DNA of 39,726 nt from an uncultured Oscillospiraceae bacterium (GTDB lineage: Bacteria; Bacillota; Clostridia; Oscillospirales; Oscillospiraceae), in the NCBI GenBank assembly GCA_944382965.1, contig CALWOA010000020.1, positions 1 through 39,726 on the forward strand, given 5' to 3'. The notes beneath the pieces are model-generated. The model was given only the letters and a program-made list of their open reading frames with translations. It made no database searches and was not told the origin of the DNA. A program made the translations under genes and the position numbers. Positions within the stretch are counted from its first letter, which is position 1. Each line of letters starts with the position of its first letter. This document shows positions 17,052 through 25,107 of this stretch, in pieces.

Positions 17052-17738
17052 ATGGCCTACCGTATTTTTATTGTGGATGACGAGCCGGCGCTTCAGAACA
17101 TGGTGAAAGAAATTCTGACCCAGGCAGGCTACGAAGTTGATGCGGCTCTGTCCTGTGCCCAAGCCATGGAGCGGTTTCCCACCGCGGCGCCGGATGCGGT
17201 GCTGTTGGATGTAATGCTCCCGGATGGGGATGGATTCTCCCTCTTTGGAAAACTGCGGGAAATTCGGGATGTGCCGGTACTGTTCCTTTCCGCCCGAGAC
17301 GAAGACGAAGCCCGGCTTCGGGGGCTGGGACTGGGAGCGGACGACTACATCACCAAACCGTTTCTTCCTCAAGAACTGCTGCTCCGCTTAAGGGCAGTAC
17401 TGCGGCGGGTTTACCGGGAAACCTCTGGGCTTTCTTCATTGGCAGATGTAAAAATCGACTGGGGCAAGAGTACCATTTATCGAAATGGCAGCGAAGTTTC
17501 CCTGACTGCCAAGGAATTTGCCCTGCTGAAAAAGCTATGGGAGGCCCGGGGAAACATTGTCACCATCGATGCCCTATGCGCTGCTCTGTGGGATGGCCCC
17601 CTGGTTGGCTATGAGAATACCCTCATGGTGCACATCCGGCGACTGCGGGAGAAGATAGAGGCAGACCCTTCCCATCCCAAATTTTTGCTGACGGTGCGGG
17701 GATTGGGCTATCGGCTGAAACGGGAGGAACGGCAATGA
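17052..17738 (+). CDS. OmpR-family response regulator (CprR/NisR-like)
   Basis: 228 residues from ATG 17052, with AAAGGAGG 7 bases upstream; an in-frame ATG at 17028 lacks a site. Receiver with acidic DDE (9-11), phospho-acceptor Asp53 (VLLDVMLPDGDG) and Lys in DDYITKPF, then a winged-helix domain (LTAKEFALLKKLW ... MVHIRRLREKIE ... VRGLGYRLKR). It diverges from the LanFEG-like operon, which it probably activates. Its stop overlaps the kinase start (ATGA). Confidence 0.9.
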   Translation: MAYRIFIVDDEPALQNMVKEILTQAGYEVDAALSCAQAMERFPTAAPDAVLLDVMLPDGDGFSLFGKLREIRDVPVLFLSARDEDEARLRGLGLGADDYITKPFLPQELLLRLRAVLRRVYRETSGLSSLADVKIDWGKSTIYRNGSEVSLTAKEFALLKKLWEARGNIVTIDALCAALWDGPLVGYENTLMVHIRRLREKIEADPSHPKFLLTVRGLGYRLKREERQ

Positions 17739-18937
17739 AGCTGCAAGCTTTGCGAAAAGGCGCTATGCTGGTAACAGTTTCTGCACTGATGATTTTTGTC
17801 ATTACCATGCTGGGATGGTTTGCCTTTGGCTGCTATATTTCTGATGGAGGACGAGGCTGGAATGTTCCCATAAGGGAGTACTCCAAGGCTTTAACTTGGG
17901 ATGGAACGACCTACACCTTTACCGGAGAGAATTTGCTTGAAAAAGACCGCTGGATGATGCTTCTGAATCCCCAGGGACGGGTGGTGTGGTCCCTGCGCAA
18001 ACCGGAGGATGTGCCGGAGCAATACACGCTTACGGATGTGGCCTCGTTTACCCGGTGGTATCTCGAAGACTATCCCGTCCGATGTTGGGTGCGTCCTGAT
18101 GGACTGCTGGTGGTGGGTTCTCCCAAAGGCAGCGTTTGGAAGCATGATATTGCCATGAACACACAAGACCTGCTGCAGGCACCTTTGTGGTTTGCTGGTA
18201 TTTTTCTGCTGGCACTGGGCAGTGTACTGGGACTTGCCTGGCTGACTGTGGGCAATTGGTTTCGCCAAGATCAGCAGGTGCGGGATGCCGCCCGGTCAAA
18301 TTGGATCAACGGCGTTTCCCACGATATCCGCACACCACTTTCGGTGGTGATGGGTTACGCCGCGCAACTGGAAGATGCGCCGGATTTAAGCCCGCTGCAC
18401 AGACAGCAGGCATCCGCCATCCGCGCCCAGAGCCAGGTCATTCGGGATTTGGTGAACGATTTGAATCTTACCATGCGTCTGGACTGCGAAATGCAGGCCC
18501 TTCGGAAAGAAACCCTTCGACCGGAAGCCTTCCTGCGGCAAATCGGGGCAGATTTTCTCAACGGCGGCATGGGATCTGGCTTCAATTTTGAAATAGACCT
18601 GCCGGAAATACCTTTGCCGGAAATGAACGCCGATCCCTTCCTTCTGCGTCGGGCGATAAATAATCTGCTAACCAACTGCGTGCGGCATAACAGTCCTGGC
18701 GGCCTCATCCGTCTGGGAGCCAAGACAGCGGGCAAGTGGATCGTTCTCTGGGTGGAAGGTGGAACGCTGGATGATTCAACGGAGACACACGCACCTCAGT
18801 TCCTGGAACCGGATGGCGGCGCTGCTCACGGTACAGGTCTGCGCCTGGTTACCCAAATTGCTGCTGCCCATGGCGGCAAAACGGAATTTCACAGCGGCAC
18901 GCCTTACCGGTGTGAACTGTGGATGCCCCAAAAATAA
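17735..18937 (+). CDS. Sensor histidine kinase (NisK/CprK-like)
   Basis: 400 residues: TM1 (about 10-33), an extracytoplasmic domain of about 115 residues, TM2 (about 151-173), HisKA with His196 (GVSHDIRTPLSVVMGY) and a HATPase domain (N-box INNLLTNCVRHNSPGG, G2 GTGLRLV). The G1 box is divergent (VEGGTLDDS in place of DxGxG). The two-TM plus ~115-residue outer domain layout matches lantibiotic-sensing kinases. It presumably senses a peptide antibiotic and activates the divergent transporter. Confidence 0.87.
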   Translation: MKLQALRKGAMLVTVSALMIFVITMLGWFAFGCYISDGGRGWNVPIREYSKALTWDGTTYTFTGENLLEKDRWMMLLNPQGRVVWSLRKPEDVPEQYTLTDVASFTRWYLEDYPVRCWVRPDGLLVVGSPKGSVWKHDIAMNTQDLLQAPLWFAGIFLLALGSVLGLAWLTVGNWFRQDQQVRDAARSNWINGVSHDIRTPLSVVMGYAAQLEDAPDLSPLHRQQASAIRAQSQVIRDLVNDLNLTMRLDCEMQALRKETLRPEAFLRQIGADFLNGGMGSGFNFEIDLPEIPLPEMNADPFLLRRAINNLLTNCVRHNSPGGLIRLGAKTAGKWIVLWVEGGTLDDSTETHAPQFLEPDGGAAHGTGLRLVTQIAAAHGGKTEFHSGTPYRCELWMPQK

Positions 18938-18963
18938 TAGAGCATCTTTGCTGCGGGAAATGC

Positions 18964-18994
18964 GTCACCCCCCTGGCTTAGCCAGGGGGGTGAC
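18964..18994. terminator. Bidirectional terminator with TTA loop
   Basis: A perfect 14-bp GC-rich stem (18964-18977 / 18981-18994; GTCACCCCCCTGGC with its complement) closes TTA. It lies between the kinase gene (plus) and the end of the TerY-type operon (minus). On the minus strand it directly follows the 27-codon mini-ORF. The loop and its flanking GGC/GCC are the same as in the terminator at 8506-8538. Confidence 0.8.
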
Positions 18995-19020
18995 CAACTA
19001 TTTGATTATACATTCCAAAA

Positions 19021-19104
19021 TTATTTCATCATCCCAACAATCTGGGAGAAGCTGCCCAAAATAACAGTCACTGTGCCATACCAAAATTCTACCAGGCTTC
19101 CCAT
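19021..19104 (-). CDS. 27-residue hydrophobic mini-ORF
   Basis: ATG 19104 to TAA 19021 encodes a 27-residue peptide rich in hydrophobic and aromatic residues (MGSLVEFWYG start, IVGMMK end), with one Glu and one Lys. GGGGAGG (19112-19118) sits exactly 7 bases before the ATG, a strong ribosome binding site. The strong terminator at 18964-18994 follows the stop. It is the last open frame of the TerY-type operon, 105 bases after the lipoprotein gene. The peptide could be a small membrane protein, a type I-toxin-like peptide or a leaderless bacteriocin-like peptide. I do not recognise a family. The frame is also open upstream to 19206. Confidence 0.45.
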   Translation of the reverse strand: MGSLVEFWYGTVTVILGSFSQIVGMMK

Positions 19105-19209
19105 ACGGAAACCTCCCCGCAGAACAGCTCCGAAAGAGTATTTTCCGCTTGGCAGTGGATGTTGTTTGTTCAAAGAAGCGTAGAAATACCAAGAACAGGA
19201 AAGCAACTT

Positions 19210-19806
19210 TTATTCGAACACCGGCATATAGGCATCAAAAGCAACATCGCTGATAACGGTGTCCGTATACTCCGAACCATGAAATACAGAATCAATGGTA
19301 ATCCGTACACTGTCTGTTACAACAGGCTCAGATAGTACCATTGCCTGACCTTCCATCATGTCCTTCAGAGTAAATTGCATGGTGCTTCCATCTGAAAAAG
19401 TCACGGTAACGTGCTCGGGGCGGGAATTATCCAGGTAACGACTCTTGTCATACTGATTGCCCGGGAAAATATAAATTGCATTCAGCAAATAGCTGTCGTA
19501 GAAACCAAATTCTACATACTCACCAATGCCATCACCTGGAACACCTTCCGTCCAGTTGGTTTTTGTATTGCCATCGAGTAAATTCACCGCATCATGGGTT
19601 GCACGATCACCACTATATGTAGAGCTGGCAGCAGTGGTCATGACCGGATTGTCAACCTGTACCCACTGAACTTCAACTTCTTGAGTTGGTGACTGCTCCT
19701 CCTGAACAAAACTTCCAAGTAAGGAACTGTCGGGGATAACATTTTTACACGCTGCTAAAGATATAGCCATACAGGCTGCCAGAAGTAAAATTCCTATTTT
19801 TTTCAT
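19210..19806 (-). CDS. Lipoprotein with NADase-type glycan-binding/discoidin-like domain
   Basis: 198 residues. Signal peptide with lipobox ISLAAC (Cys20), a short linker, then a beta-sandwich domain from about 55 to 195 (ASSTYSGDRATHDAVNLLDGNTKTNW ... YVEFGF ... AIYIFPGNQ ... VTVTFSDG ... VRITIDSV). The DGNxxTxW and surface strands match the F5/8 type C-like 'NADase-type glycan-binding domain' seen in many Firmicute surface proteins. It would sit on the outer face of the membrane and bind carbohydrate. GGAGG precedes the ATG. It lies at the 3' end of the phospho-signalling operon, which suggests an exported output or sensor part of that system. Confidence 0.7.
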   Translation of the reverse strand: MKKIGILLLAACMAISLAACKNVIPDSSLLGSFVQEEQSPTQEVEVQWVQVDNPVMTTAASSTYSGDRATHDAVNLLDGNTKTNWTEGVPGDGIGEYVEFGFYDSYLLNAIYIFPGNQYDKSRYLDNSRPEHVTVTFSDGSTMQFTLKDMMEGQAMVLSEPVVTDSVRITIDSVFHGSEYTDTVISDVAFDAYMPVFE

Positions 19807-19900
19807 ATTTTTTCCTCCGTCTGATTCTTTTCACATTTTTCCGCAGGATCTGAAACAGTGATCTGCAGCTGTTCTGTGGCCGTTTTGCGTCTGAACTGTC

Positions 19901-20992
19901 TCAGAAAGAACCCGGGTCAATTTGGGATGTTTCCAGATCTCCTCCTACCACTTCGTAAAGGGTAATTTGAATTGTTGAATAGTAAATACTGGAGCCATCT
20001 CTGGTTGAGGTAAATTCCAGGATATCTTCCGCCTGGGTGTAAGAGGTACTTTCTCCAAACAGAGCTTCCTTGTTAAACCAATATTCTCCAGTGGCATATT
20101 TGGCAATATAATTGCCATCTTTCACTTTGATCAGGGCTTCTTCGCCAGCACGGACATAAAATAGTGCGTACTTGGAAGGGTCATCCACATTTTCAAGCTT
20201 GATGCAGGCATCCCGGCTTCCTGCAGAAACGGAAAACTCACAGTAACCCCAGCCAATATTATTTTGGAAAATTTGTCCACTCCGGGGACGCTGCTGTTCC
20301 AAGCGCTGATAGATTTTTTCACGCAGGGTTTGGCCAGTTTCAGAAGTACCAAAATAGTCTTCCACTGCATTCAAAGTATCCAGGGCCTCTTTCGTCCTGC
20401 CGCTATTATACAGCGCCTCTGCATTGCCTGTACCGGCATCTCGGCAGCCGTAATAAGCTTCTCCGCCATAGGCGCAATTTGGAAAATTATCCCACACAAT
20501 GACATAAAGCTGATAGGCATCTACATACCGATGCTGCTGCATGAGTCTGCCTGCATCTTCCATGACCAGGGCCGCATAGGTTTGAATTGCAGCGTCAATC
20601 TTATCATAGCCGGTGATCCTGTCATGTACAACAGCTGCCCGGGCTGCATTATAGGCCTGATTTGCTGCAATAATTGCAGGTCCACTATCTCTTGTGATCG
20701 GTTCTGGGAGAGCATCGATTGCGTTTTGCGCTGTTTCCACCAGCCCGACCAATCTTTCCAGTTCTGCTCGGGCAGCCACTAAAACCTCATAGTTATCCAC
20801 ACGGTTTCGATCTTTTTCCGATAGTTCTGCATACAGTTTCTCTGCTGCTTCAATATCTTCACGTGATTCTATCGTAACAAAACCGATATTTTTGATTGCT
20901 CTTTCCACACGGTATGATTTCAAAATGCCAAATCCGAACAGAAAATACACGCAGCATAGCAGTAAAAGCAGGATACTGATTTTCCGTTTCAT
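19901..20992 (-). CDS. Membrane-anchored protein: helical repeats plus beta-rich C-terminal domain
   Basis: 363 residues. One N-terminal TM or uncleaved signal (about 5-24). Then an all-helical part (about 45-235) with TPR-like pairs (YVDAYQLYVIVWDNFP, AEALYNSGRTKEALDTL). Then a beta-rich domain (about 245-350) with YVRAGEEALIKVKDG, YATGEYWF, LFGESTSY. The last part looks like an outer-surface beta-sandwich, but I cannot name its family. GAGGT precedes the ATG by 6 bases. It is co-oriented with the zinc-domain gene (54 bases upstream) and the glycan-binding lipoprotein, so it is likely part of the same system. Confidence 0.6.
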   Translation of the reverse strand: MKRKISILLLLLCCVYFLFGFGILKSYRVERAIKNIGFVTIESREDIEAAEKLYAELSEKDRNRVDNYEVLVAARAELERLVGLVETAQNAIDALPEPITRDSGPAIIAANQAYNAARAAVVHDRITGYDKIDAAIQTYAALVMEDAGRLMQQHRYVDAYQLYVIVWDNFPNCAYGGEAYYGCRDAGTGNAEALYNSGRTKEALDTLNAVEDYFGTSETGQTLREKIYQRLEQQRPRSGQIFQNNIGWGYCEFSVSAGSRDACIKLENVDDPSKYALFYVRAGEEALIKVKDGNYIAKYATGEYWFNKEALFGESTSYTQAEDILEFTSTRDGSSIYYSTIQITLYEVVGGDLETSQIDPGSF

Positions 20993-21046
20993 CTTTCTAC
21001 CTCTTCTTAATTGTAAAAATATGAAAAATATTTTTGCTTCTGCGTA

Positions 21047-21406
21047 TCAGATGTTGGAAGTAATATCAATTCTATCCACGTTGCCGCCCAATTCACCAGA
21101 CCAATTGCACCACTGGCAGGTGCTGGTTTTTGAATGCCCGTCATAGCAATTCAGATGGCCGCAGCAATAGAAGAAATACCGATTTCCGCAGTAGGGGCAT
21201 CCCGGGTATTCCTCGCCTGTAAAGAAACGGCCGGAAATAGTTAGCCGGTCATACTTTTCGCCGGCGGCGGCTTTTTCGCTGAGAGGGAATGCCCAGGTCA
21301 TGATCCAGTCATTTCCCTGGGGCTCAAAACGGATACCGTATAGCTTTCCGGTTTTTACACACTTGGATAACCCAATAACCGCTCTTACTTCATCCATTAT
21401 CCTCAT
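21047..21406 (-). CDS. Stand-alone TerY-C-like zinc-binding protein
   Basis: 119 residues. The C-terminal half carries a cysteine cluster YPGCPYCGN ... YCCGHLNC ... CQWCNWSG, the pattern of the TerY-C metal-binding domain that is normally fused C-terminal to the TerY vWA domain. A beta-rich N-terminal part (ISGRFFTGEEY) precedes it. Here it is a separate gene overlapping the end of the PP2C gene by 17 bases; the start could also be ATG 21397. It likely binds zinc and acts as an adaptor with the vWA protein encoded two genes upstream. Confidence 0.7.
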   Translation of the reverse strand: MRIMDEVRAVIGLSKCVKTGKLYGIRFEPQGNDWIMTWAFPLSEKAAAGEKYDRLTISGRFFTGEEYPGCPYCGNRYFFYCCGHLNCYDGHSKTSTCQWCNWSGELGGNVDRIDITSNI

Positions 21407-22910
21407 CCTTCCTGTCTGATTCTTCGCGTGCGCTTAATTCCTCCAATGCGGTTTCGATGGCTCTCAGGGCCTCCTGAGCCTGCTTATATTTGCTTTTATA
21501 CGCCTGGTACTCCTGCTGTGCTTTATCCACATTTTTTTGCAATGTGGCGATCTGCTGTAAAAGGAATTCCTGCTTTGCAATGTATTCCTGCGTTTCTTGC
21601 GGTTTTTTTTCAAACTGTACAGCATCTGCAGGATGATATTGGGGAATATTGATAATATTCCGGCACGCTTCTTCGATTGCAAATTTGGGAAAGGCATCAT
21701 CCTGCTCCTGCTTAAGTTTCTCTGTATCTGATTCGAATGCAGTATATTCTTGGCGCAGGCGATGAAGCGTATTTTCGCATTGTTCTTTTTTTGTTTGTAA
21801 GTCCGTCAGCTCATTGAACAGTGCATCCAACTGTCGCCGCAGGATATCCAGCTTCCTTGGCATATCCTCATTCAGCCGTTTCCGGTATTCCTCTTGTTTG
21901 TACTGAAGAACGTAAATTTTCTCTTTCCGATCATATGCTTCTGCAATTTCCTGAAATTCCGCAGTGTGGGAGGACAGTGCATCCAAATCCACGATTCCTG
22001 CCACAGAAATATCATCCCGACTGCCTTCTGTGCTGAACTCCGGCAGCGTCTGTTCCAGGTAATTTAGAAAATTCGGAAGTCCGTGGGCAATCAGCTTACA
22101 AGAAAGCTTCCGGTAAAACACATGTGTGCCTTCCATATTGCGGAAAGAATCTTCCACACCATCGCTTCCCAGATAGCAGGCCAAAATGGGCTTCTCCGAC
22201 AGATCGATCACACAAGTCCGGACACTGACAGCTGCGTCGGCATCGCATAGGGAAGTGGTGACATTCCCCTGACAGCGATCATCCCAAGGAATAGGCTGAT
22301 CTACAGAACCATCCTGATAAAAGACATCGCACCGTCCATCTCCCTGATGCAGCAAAATCAGCATATCATCCACCAATAATGCGGCCATCAGAGTAGTCCC
22401 ATAAAAGTGCTCCAGCTTTTTGCTTGCACAAGTTTGAGGATTACCTTCTTCGAAAAGATTGCTATCTGCCGCCTTAAGCCAGTAATAGTAATCTGCAGCA
22501 CTGTTGCCCACAGCCTGAAGTTCCGCATCTGTAAGAGGATTGTTGATGAGGTCGGCATAAATGGCCTGTGACCACCGGGAGAGAATTGTGTCAGTTAGCT
22601 GCTTCATGTGCTGCTCCCGCTTTCTGGCCAAGAACAAGTCTTCTTTGATGGAGTCAAGCTCTGTATCCGGGTGCAGAACCGCCTCAGCAAAGATTCTCAA
22701 ACAGTCCAATGCAATGTCTACAGCTTTTTGGGCGCCGGCTCCACTGCGTACACAGGCAGGATCGCCATGTCCATCTGCCACCGCAGCGATGTAATACTTT
22801 TCGTTTTCCTGTACAGACGCAAAGGAGGTGGAAGCATCCTCACAGGGAGTGCCTCGCCCGATATGGGAGGCACCTCGAACCGTTTTATGAAATACATCGT
22901 ATTTTTTCAT
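21390..22910 (-). CDS. PP2C-family protein phosphatase with C-terminal coiled coil
   Basis: 506 residues. The PP2C catalytic domain (about 1-310) has the metal motifs ADGHGD (about 45-50), GDGRCD, LGSDGVEDS and SRDDISVAG. The N-terminal GRGTPCEDA form is typical of the PP2C_2 enzymes found with TerY. Residues about 320-500 are long coiled coils (DILRRQLDALFNELTDLQTKKEQ; QQIATLQKNVDKAQQEYQ), a probable oligomerisation or docking arm. It reverses phosphorylation by the kinase encoded two genes upstream. The ribosome binding site is weak (AGG 10 bases before ATG), so translation may depend on the vWA gene that ends 36 bases before it. Confidence 0.88.
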   Translation of the reverse strand: MKKYDVFHKTVRGASHIGRGTPCEDASTSFASVQENEKYYIAAVADGHGDPACVRSGAGAQKAVDIALDCLRIFAEAVLHPDTELDSIKEDLFLARKREQHMKQLTDTILSRWSQAIYADLINNPLTDAELQAVGNSAADYYYWLKAADSNLFEEGNPQTCASKKLEHFYGTTLMAALLVDDMLILLHQGDGRCDVFYQDGSVDQPIPWDDRCQGNVTTSLCDADAAVSVRTCVIDLSEKPILACYLGSDGVEDSFRNMEGTHVFYRKLSCKLIAHGLPNFLNYLEQTLPEFSTEGSRDDISVAGIVDLDALSSHTAEFQEIAEAYDRKEKIYVLQYKQEEYRKRLNEDMPRKLDILRRQLDALFNELTDLQTKKEQCENTLHRLRQEYTAFESDTEKLKQEQDDAFPKFAIEEACRNIINIPQYHPADAVQFEKKPQETQEYIAKQEFLLQQIATLQKNVDKAQQEYQAYKSKYKQAQEALRAIETALEELSAREESDRKDEDNG

Positions 22911-22946
22911 GATGCAATACCTGCTTGCTGGTTGGAATCAACCAGC

Positions 22947-23699
22947 TTACGCCCAGTCAGGATCTACCCAGGGTTCCTCAGCGCTGTAATCCGGAAGCAC
23001 TTCTACCAGATCCTGAGAGTCCACCACGCCTTGTTCTTCCGCTTCCTTTACCACATCTGCGCCGGTGGTTCCCTCCGTCTGGGTGCTGGACTGACTGCGC
23101 AGAACAGAAGACGTGACAGATACAAAGCGCATCAACTTCGCAAAGACTTCCAAATCGGTTGTCCGGATGACGGCCTCGCTGTTTCCAACCACTTCTGCAA
23201 TCATCTTCACATCCGCATCACCCACTGCGAAGCCAATCTTGGTTGCCCGGCGGAACATCTTGTTCTGCCGGATGATGTCCAACTGCTTTTTATAATTGTC
23301 TGTTGCATAACCGTCGGACATGAAAATGATGATCGGCATATAGGCGCCTGCCAAGGATTTCATGAAAACATCGTCCTGGAGTTTGCTGTTGAGTTCCTTC
23401 ATAGCGGCTCCCACCTCGGTCAATCCGCCGGCAGTCAAATCCTCCCAGATAAAATCCTCCAGAGCAACCGGACCGCTGTTGTTGAGCCAGTGAACATCCG
23501 ATGCGAAGGACATGACAGCGATTTTCAGTTCTGCATCCGCGTTCTTTTCAGCCACCTCTTTTAAAGCCTCGGTCGTTTCCCGCATTGCACGGTTTAAAGT
23601 GGCGATGGACTCACCTTCCATACTTCCGGAAGTATCCAGAACGTAGAAAATGTGCAGTGCACGACGAGGGGTTTCTTTCAGATTGTCAATGATAGGCAT
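22947..23699 (-). CDS. TerY-like von Willebrand factor A protein
   Basis: 250 residues with a full MIDAS: DTSGSM (22-27), a Thr in GGLTEVG and an Asp in IFMSDGYATD. The length and the PIIDN..ETPRRALHIFYVLDTSGSM start match TerY-type vWA proteins. The C-terminal ~50 residues are acidic and low-complexity (STQTEGTTGADVVKEAEEQG). The TerY-C zinc domain is absent and is encoded separately at 21047-21406. GGAGAG lies 7 bases before the ATG. Together with the kinase and PP2C genes on either side it forms the TerY-P triad known from tellurite-resistance-type stress systems. Confidence 0.9.
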   Translation of the reverse strand: MPIIDNLKETPRRALHIFYVLDTSGSMEGESIATLNRAMRETTEALKEVAEKNADAELKIAVMSFASDVHWLNNSGPVALEDFIWEDLTAGGLTEVGAAMKELNSKLQDDVFMKSLAGAYMPIIIFMSDGYATDNYKKQLDIIRQNKMFRRATKIGFAVGDADVKMIAEVVGNSEAVIRTTDLEVFAKLMRFVSVTSSVLRSQSSTQTEGTTGADVVKEAEEQGVVDSQDLVEVLPDYSAEEPWVDPDWA

Positions 23700-23784
23700 A
23701 AGTGTTCTCTCCTTTTTCCGTGTATTAATTCAAATAAACAGCAAATCTGCTGATATCTATAACGATGGGGTGATGTTTGAGGAA

Positions 23785-25095
23785 TTATGCTTCTCCTTCA
23801 ATTTTAATTGTGGTATCAAATACCGTGAAACTGATGCCCGGCATCATGGGAATTCGTTCCTCCGGGCCAACGCGTTTGCTCTTGCCGCTGGGGGTTTCCG
23901 CATCCCAGATCTTTGTACTCTTGTTTTTCAGGTAAAGTCTGCGCGGATCGGCATCGTCACGCTGAATCACGCCTACGGGCATGGTTGCCTCGTCTACGTT
24001 GCATACACCAAGCTGTGTCCGGTAAATCCGAGCGCCGGCAATGGCGGGAATGGCATAGCTGGGGAACACCAGTCTGGCTGGGATACGGATGGGTCTGCGG
24101 CAGCATTCGCAGGTGGTGGATTTGCCCTGGTCGGTGAATACCTCATTTCCGCACTGGCAGGCAATGATCTCACTGCGGAAACGCACCAGATTTTTAATCC
24201 AATCCCGTTCCAGAATACGATGGCTGGGATTCAGCAAGGCGTCCTGAGAGAATGCTTTTAAAAACAGGTCTTTCATGTACTGAGGCAGGTAGCTCCACAG
24301 CATGCCAATGTTACAGTGCACTTTGGGATCAGGGGCATTGGCCTTGTTCTGCGGGTCCATAATGAACAAAGGCTCCGAACCATAGAGCTTCTTCTGCAGT
24401 TCCTCGGTCATAACAGGCTCCAAAGAACGTCTTCCTTCCAACGGATGTGTCAGGGTAAAGAGAATAAACAATATTACCGACATGGAGAAAGCGTCGCTGG
24501 CTGTATTGGGAAGATTCTTGCCAATAACAACCTCAGGTGCCATGTAACGAGGCTTACCCAATATACCCATATTGGTTCCATTGGGAGCGACATTTTCGTT
24601 GTCACAGATCAAAACCTTGCCGGTTTTGGGATGGATGAAGAAGTTGCCATCGTTCAAGTCCTGATAACTGTAGCCCTTGATATGCAGACTGCGGTAAGCC
24701 TCCGTGATAGACAGCGCCGCATCGATGATGGTTTTGAAAGACGCAAAGCGAACCCGGGTCAGCATATACTCTCCCACTTCATAATAATCCGCAGGGCGCA
24801 GATCCATGATGTAACCAAATACGCCGTTTTCCCATTCCGTCAGTGCTTCAGGCCATAAAAACGCGCTGCTGGGTGTTCCTTTCTGAACCAGGTTTTCCAG
24901 ATTCTCCCGGAAGGCCAGGTGATCTTTACCCATACCATTGGGCTTGTACCACTTCATGGCCATTTTTTTGCCATTGCAGTCCACCTGGTAGACCACACCC
25001 TGACCGCCTTCACCCAGCTCTTTTTCCACAATGATCTCTGCTCCGCTCATCAGCCGCACACGCTTTCCCAGCGGCAGCTTATAATCCTTTGCCAT
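23785..25095 (-). CDS. Divergent Ser/Thr protein kinase with zinc ribbon and FHA-like tail
   Basis: 436 residues. Kinase lobe: glycine loop GEGGQG (28-33), Lys48 (MAMKWYK), catalytic loop YSYQDLNDGN with Asp146 (HRD is replaced by YQD), metal Asp165 (CDNEN in place of DFG), APE (187-189) and SDAFS (200-204). After it come a zinc ribbon (CQC at 313-315, CECC at 329-332) and a beta-rich C-terminal domain (about 355-436; LYLKNKSTKIWDA ... GISFTVFD) that looks FHA-like. No transmembrane segment. AGGAG precedes the ATG. It is the kinase of the TerY-P triad, with vWA and PP2C next in the operon. Confidence 0.88.
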   Translation of the reverse strand: MAKDYKLPLGKRVRLMSGAEIIVEKELGEGGQGVVYQVDCNGKKMAMKWYKPNGMGKDHLAFRENLENLVQKGTPSSAFLWPEALTEWENGVFGYIMDLRPADYYEVGEYMLTRVRFASFKTIIDAALSITEAYRSLHIKGYSYQDLNDGNFFIHPKTGKVLICDNENVAPNGTNMGILGKPRYMAPEVVIGKNLPNTASDAFSMSVILFILFTLTHPLEGRRSLEPVMTEELQKKLYGSEPLFIMDPQNKANAPDPKVHCNIGMLWSYLPQYMKDLFLKAFSQDALLNPSHRILERDWIKNLVRFRSEIIACQCGNEVFTDQGKSTTCECCRRPIRIPARLVFPSYAIPAIAGARIYRTQLGVCNVDEATMPVGVIQRDDADPRRLYLKNKSTKIWDAETPSGKSKRVGPEERIPMMPGISFTVFDTTIKIEGEA

Positions 25096-25107
25096 TCTTC
25101 TCTCTCC

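Noticed and set aside
14508-18937. Lantibiotic biosynthesis locus
   Set aside because: LanFEG-like transporter and kinase/regulator are present but no LanB/LanC/LanM enzyme, LanT or precursor with a leader was found, so resistance rather than production.
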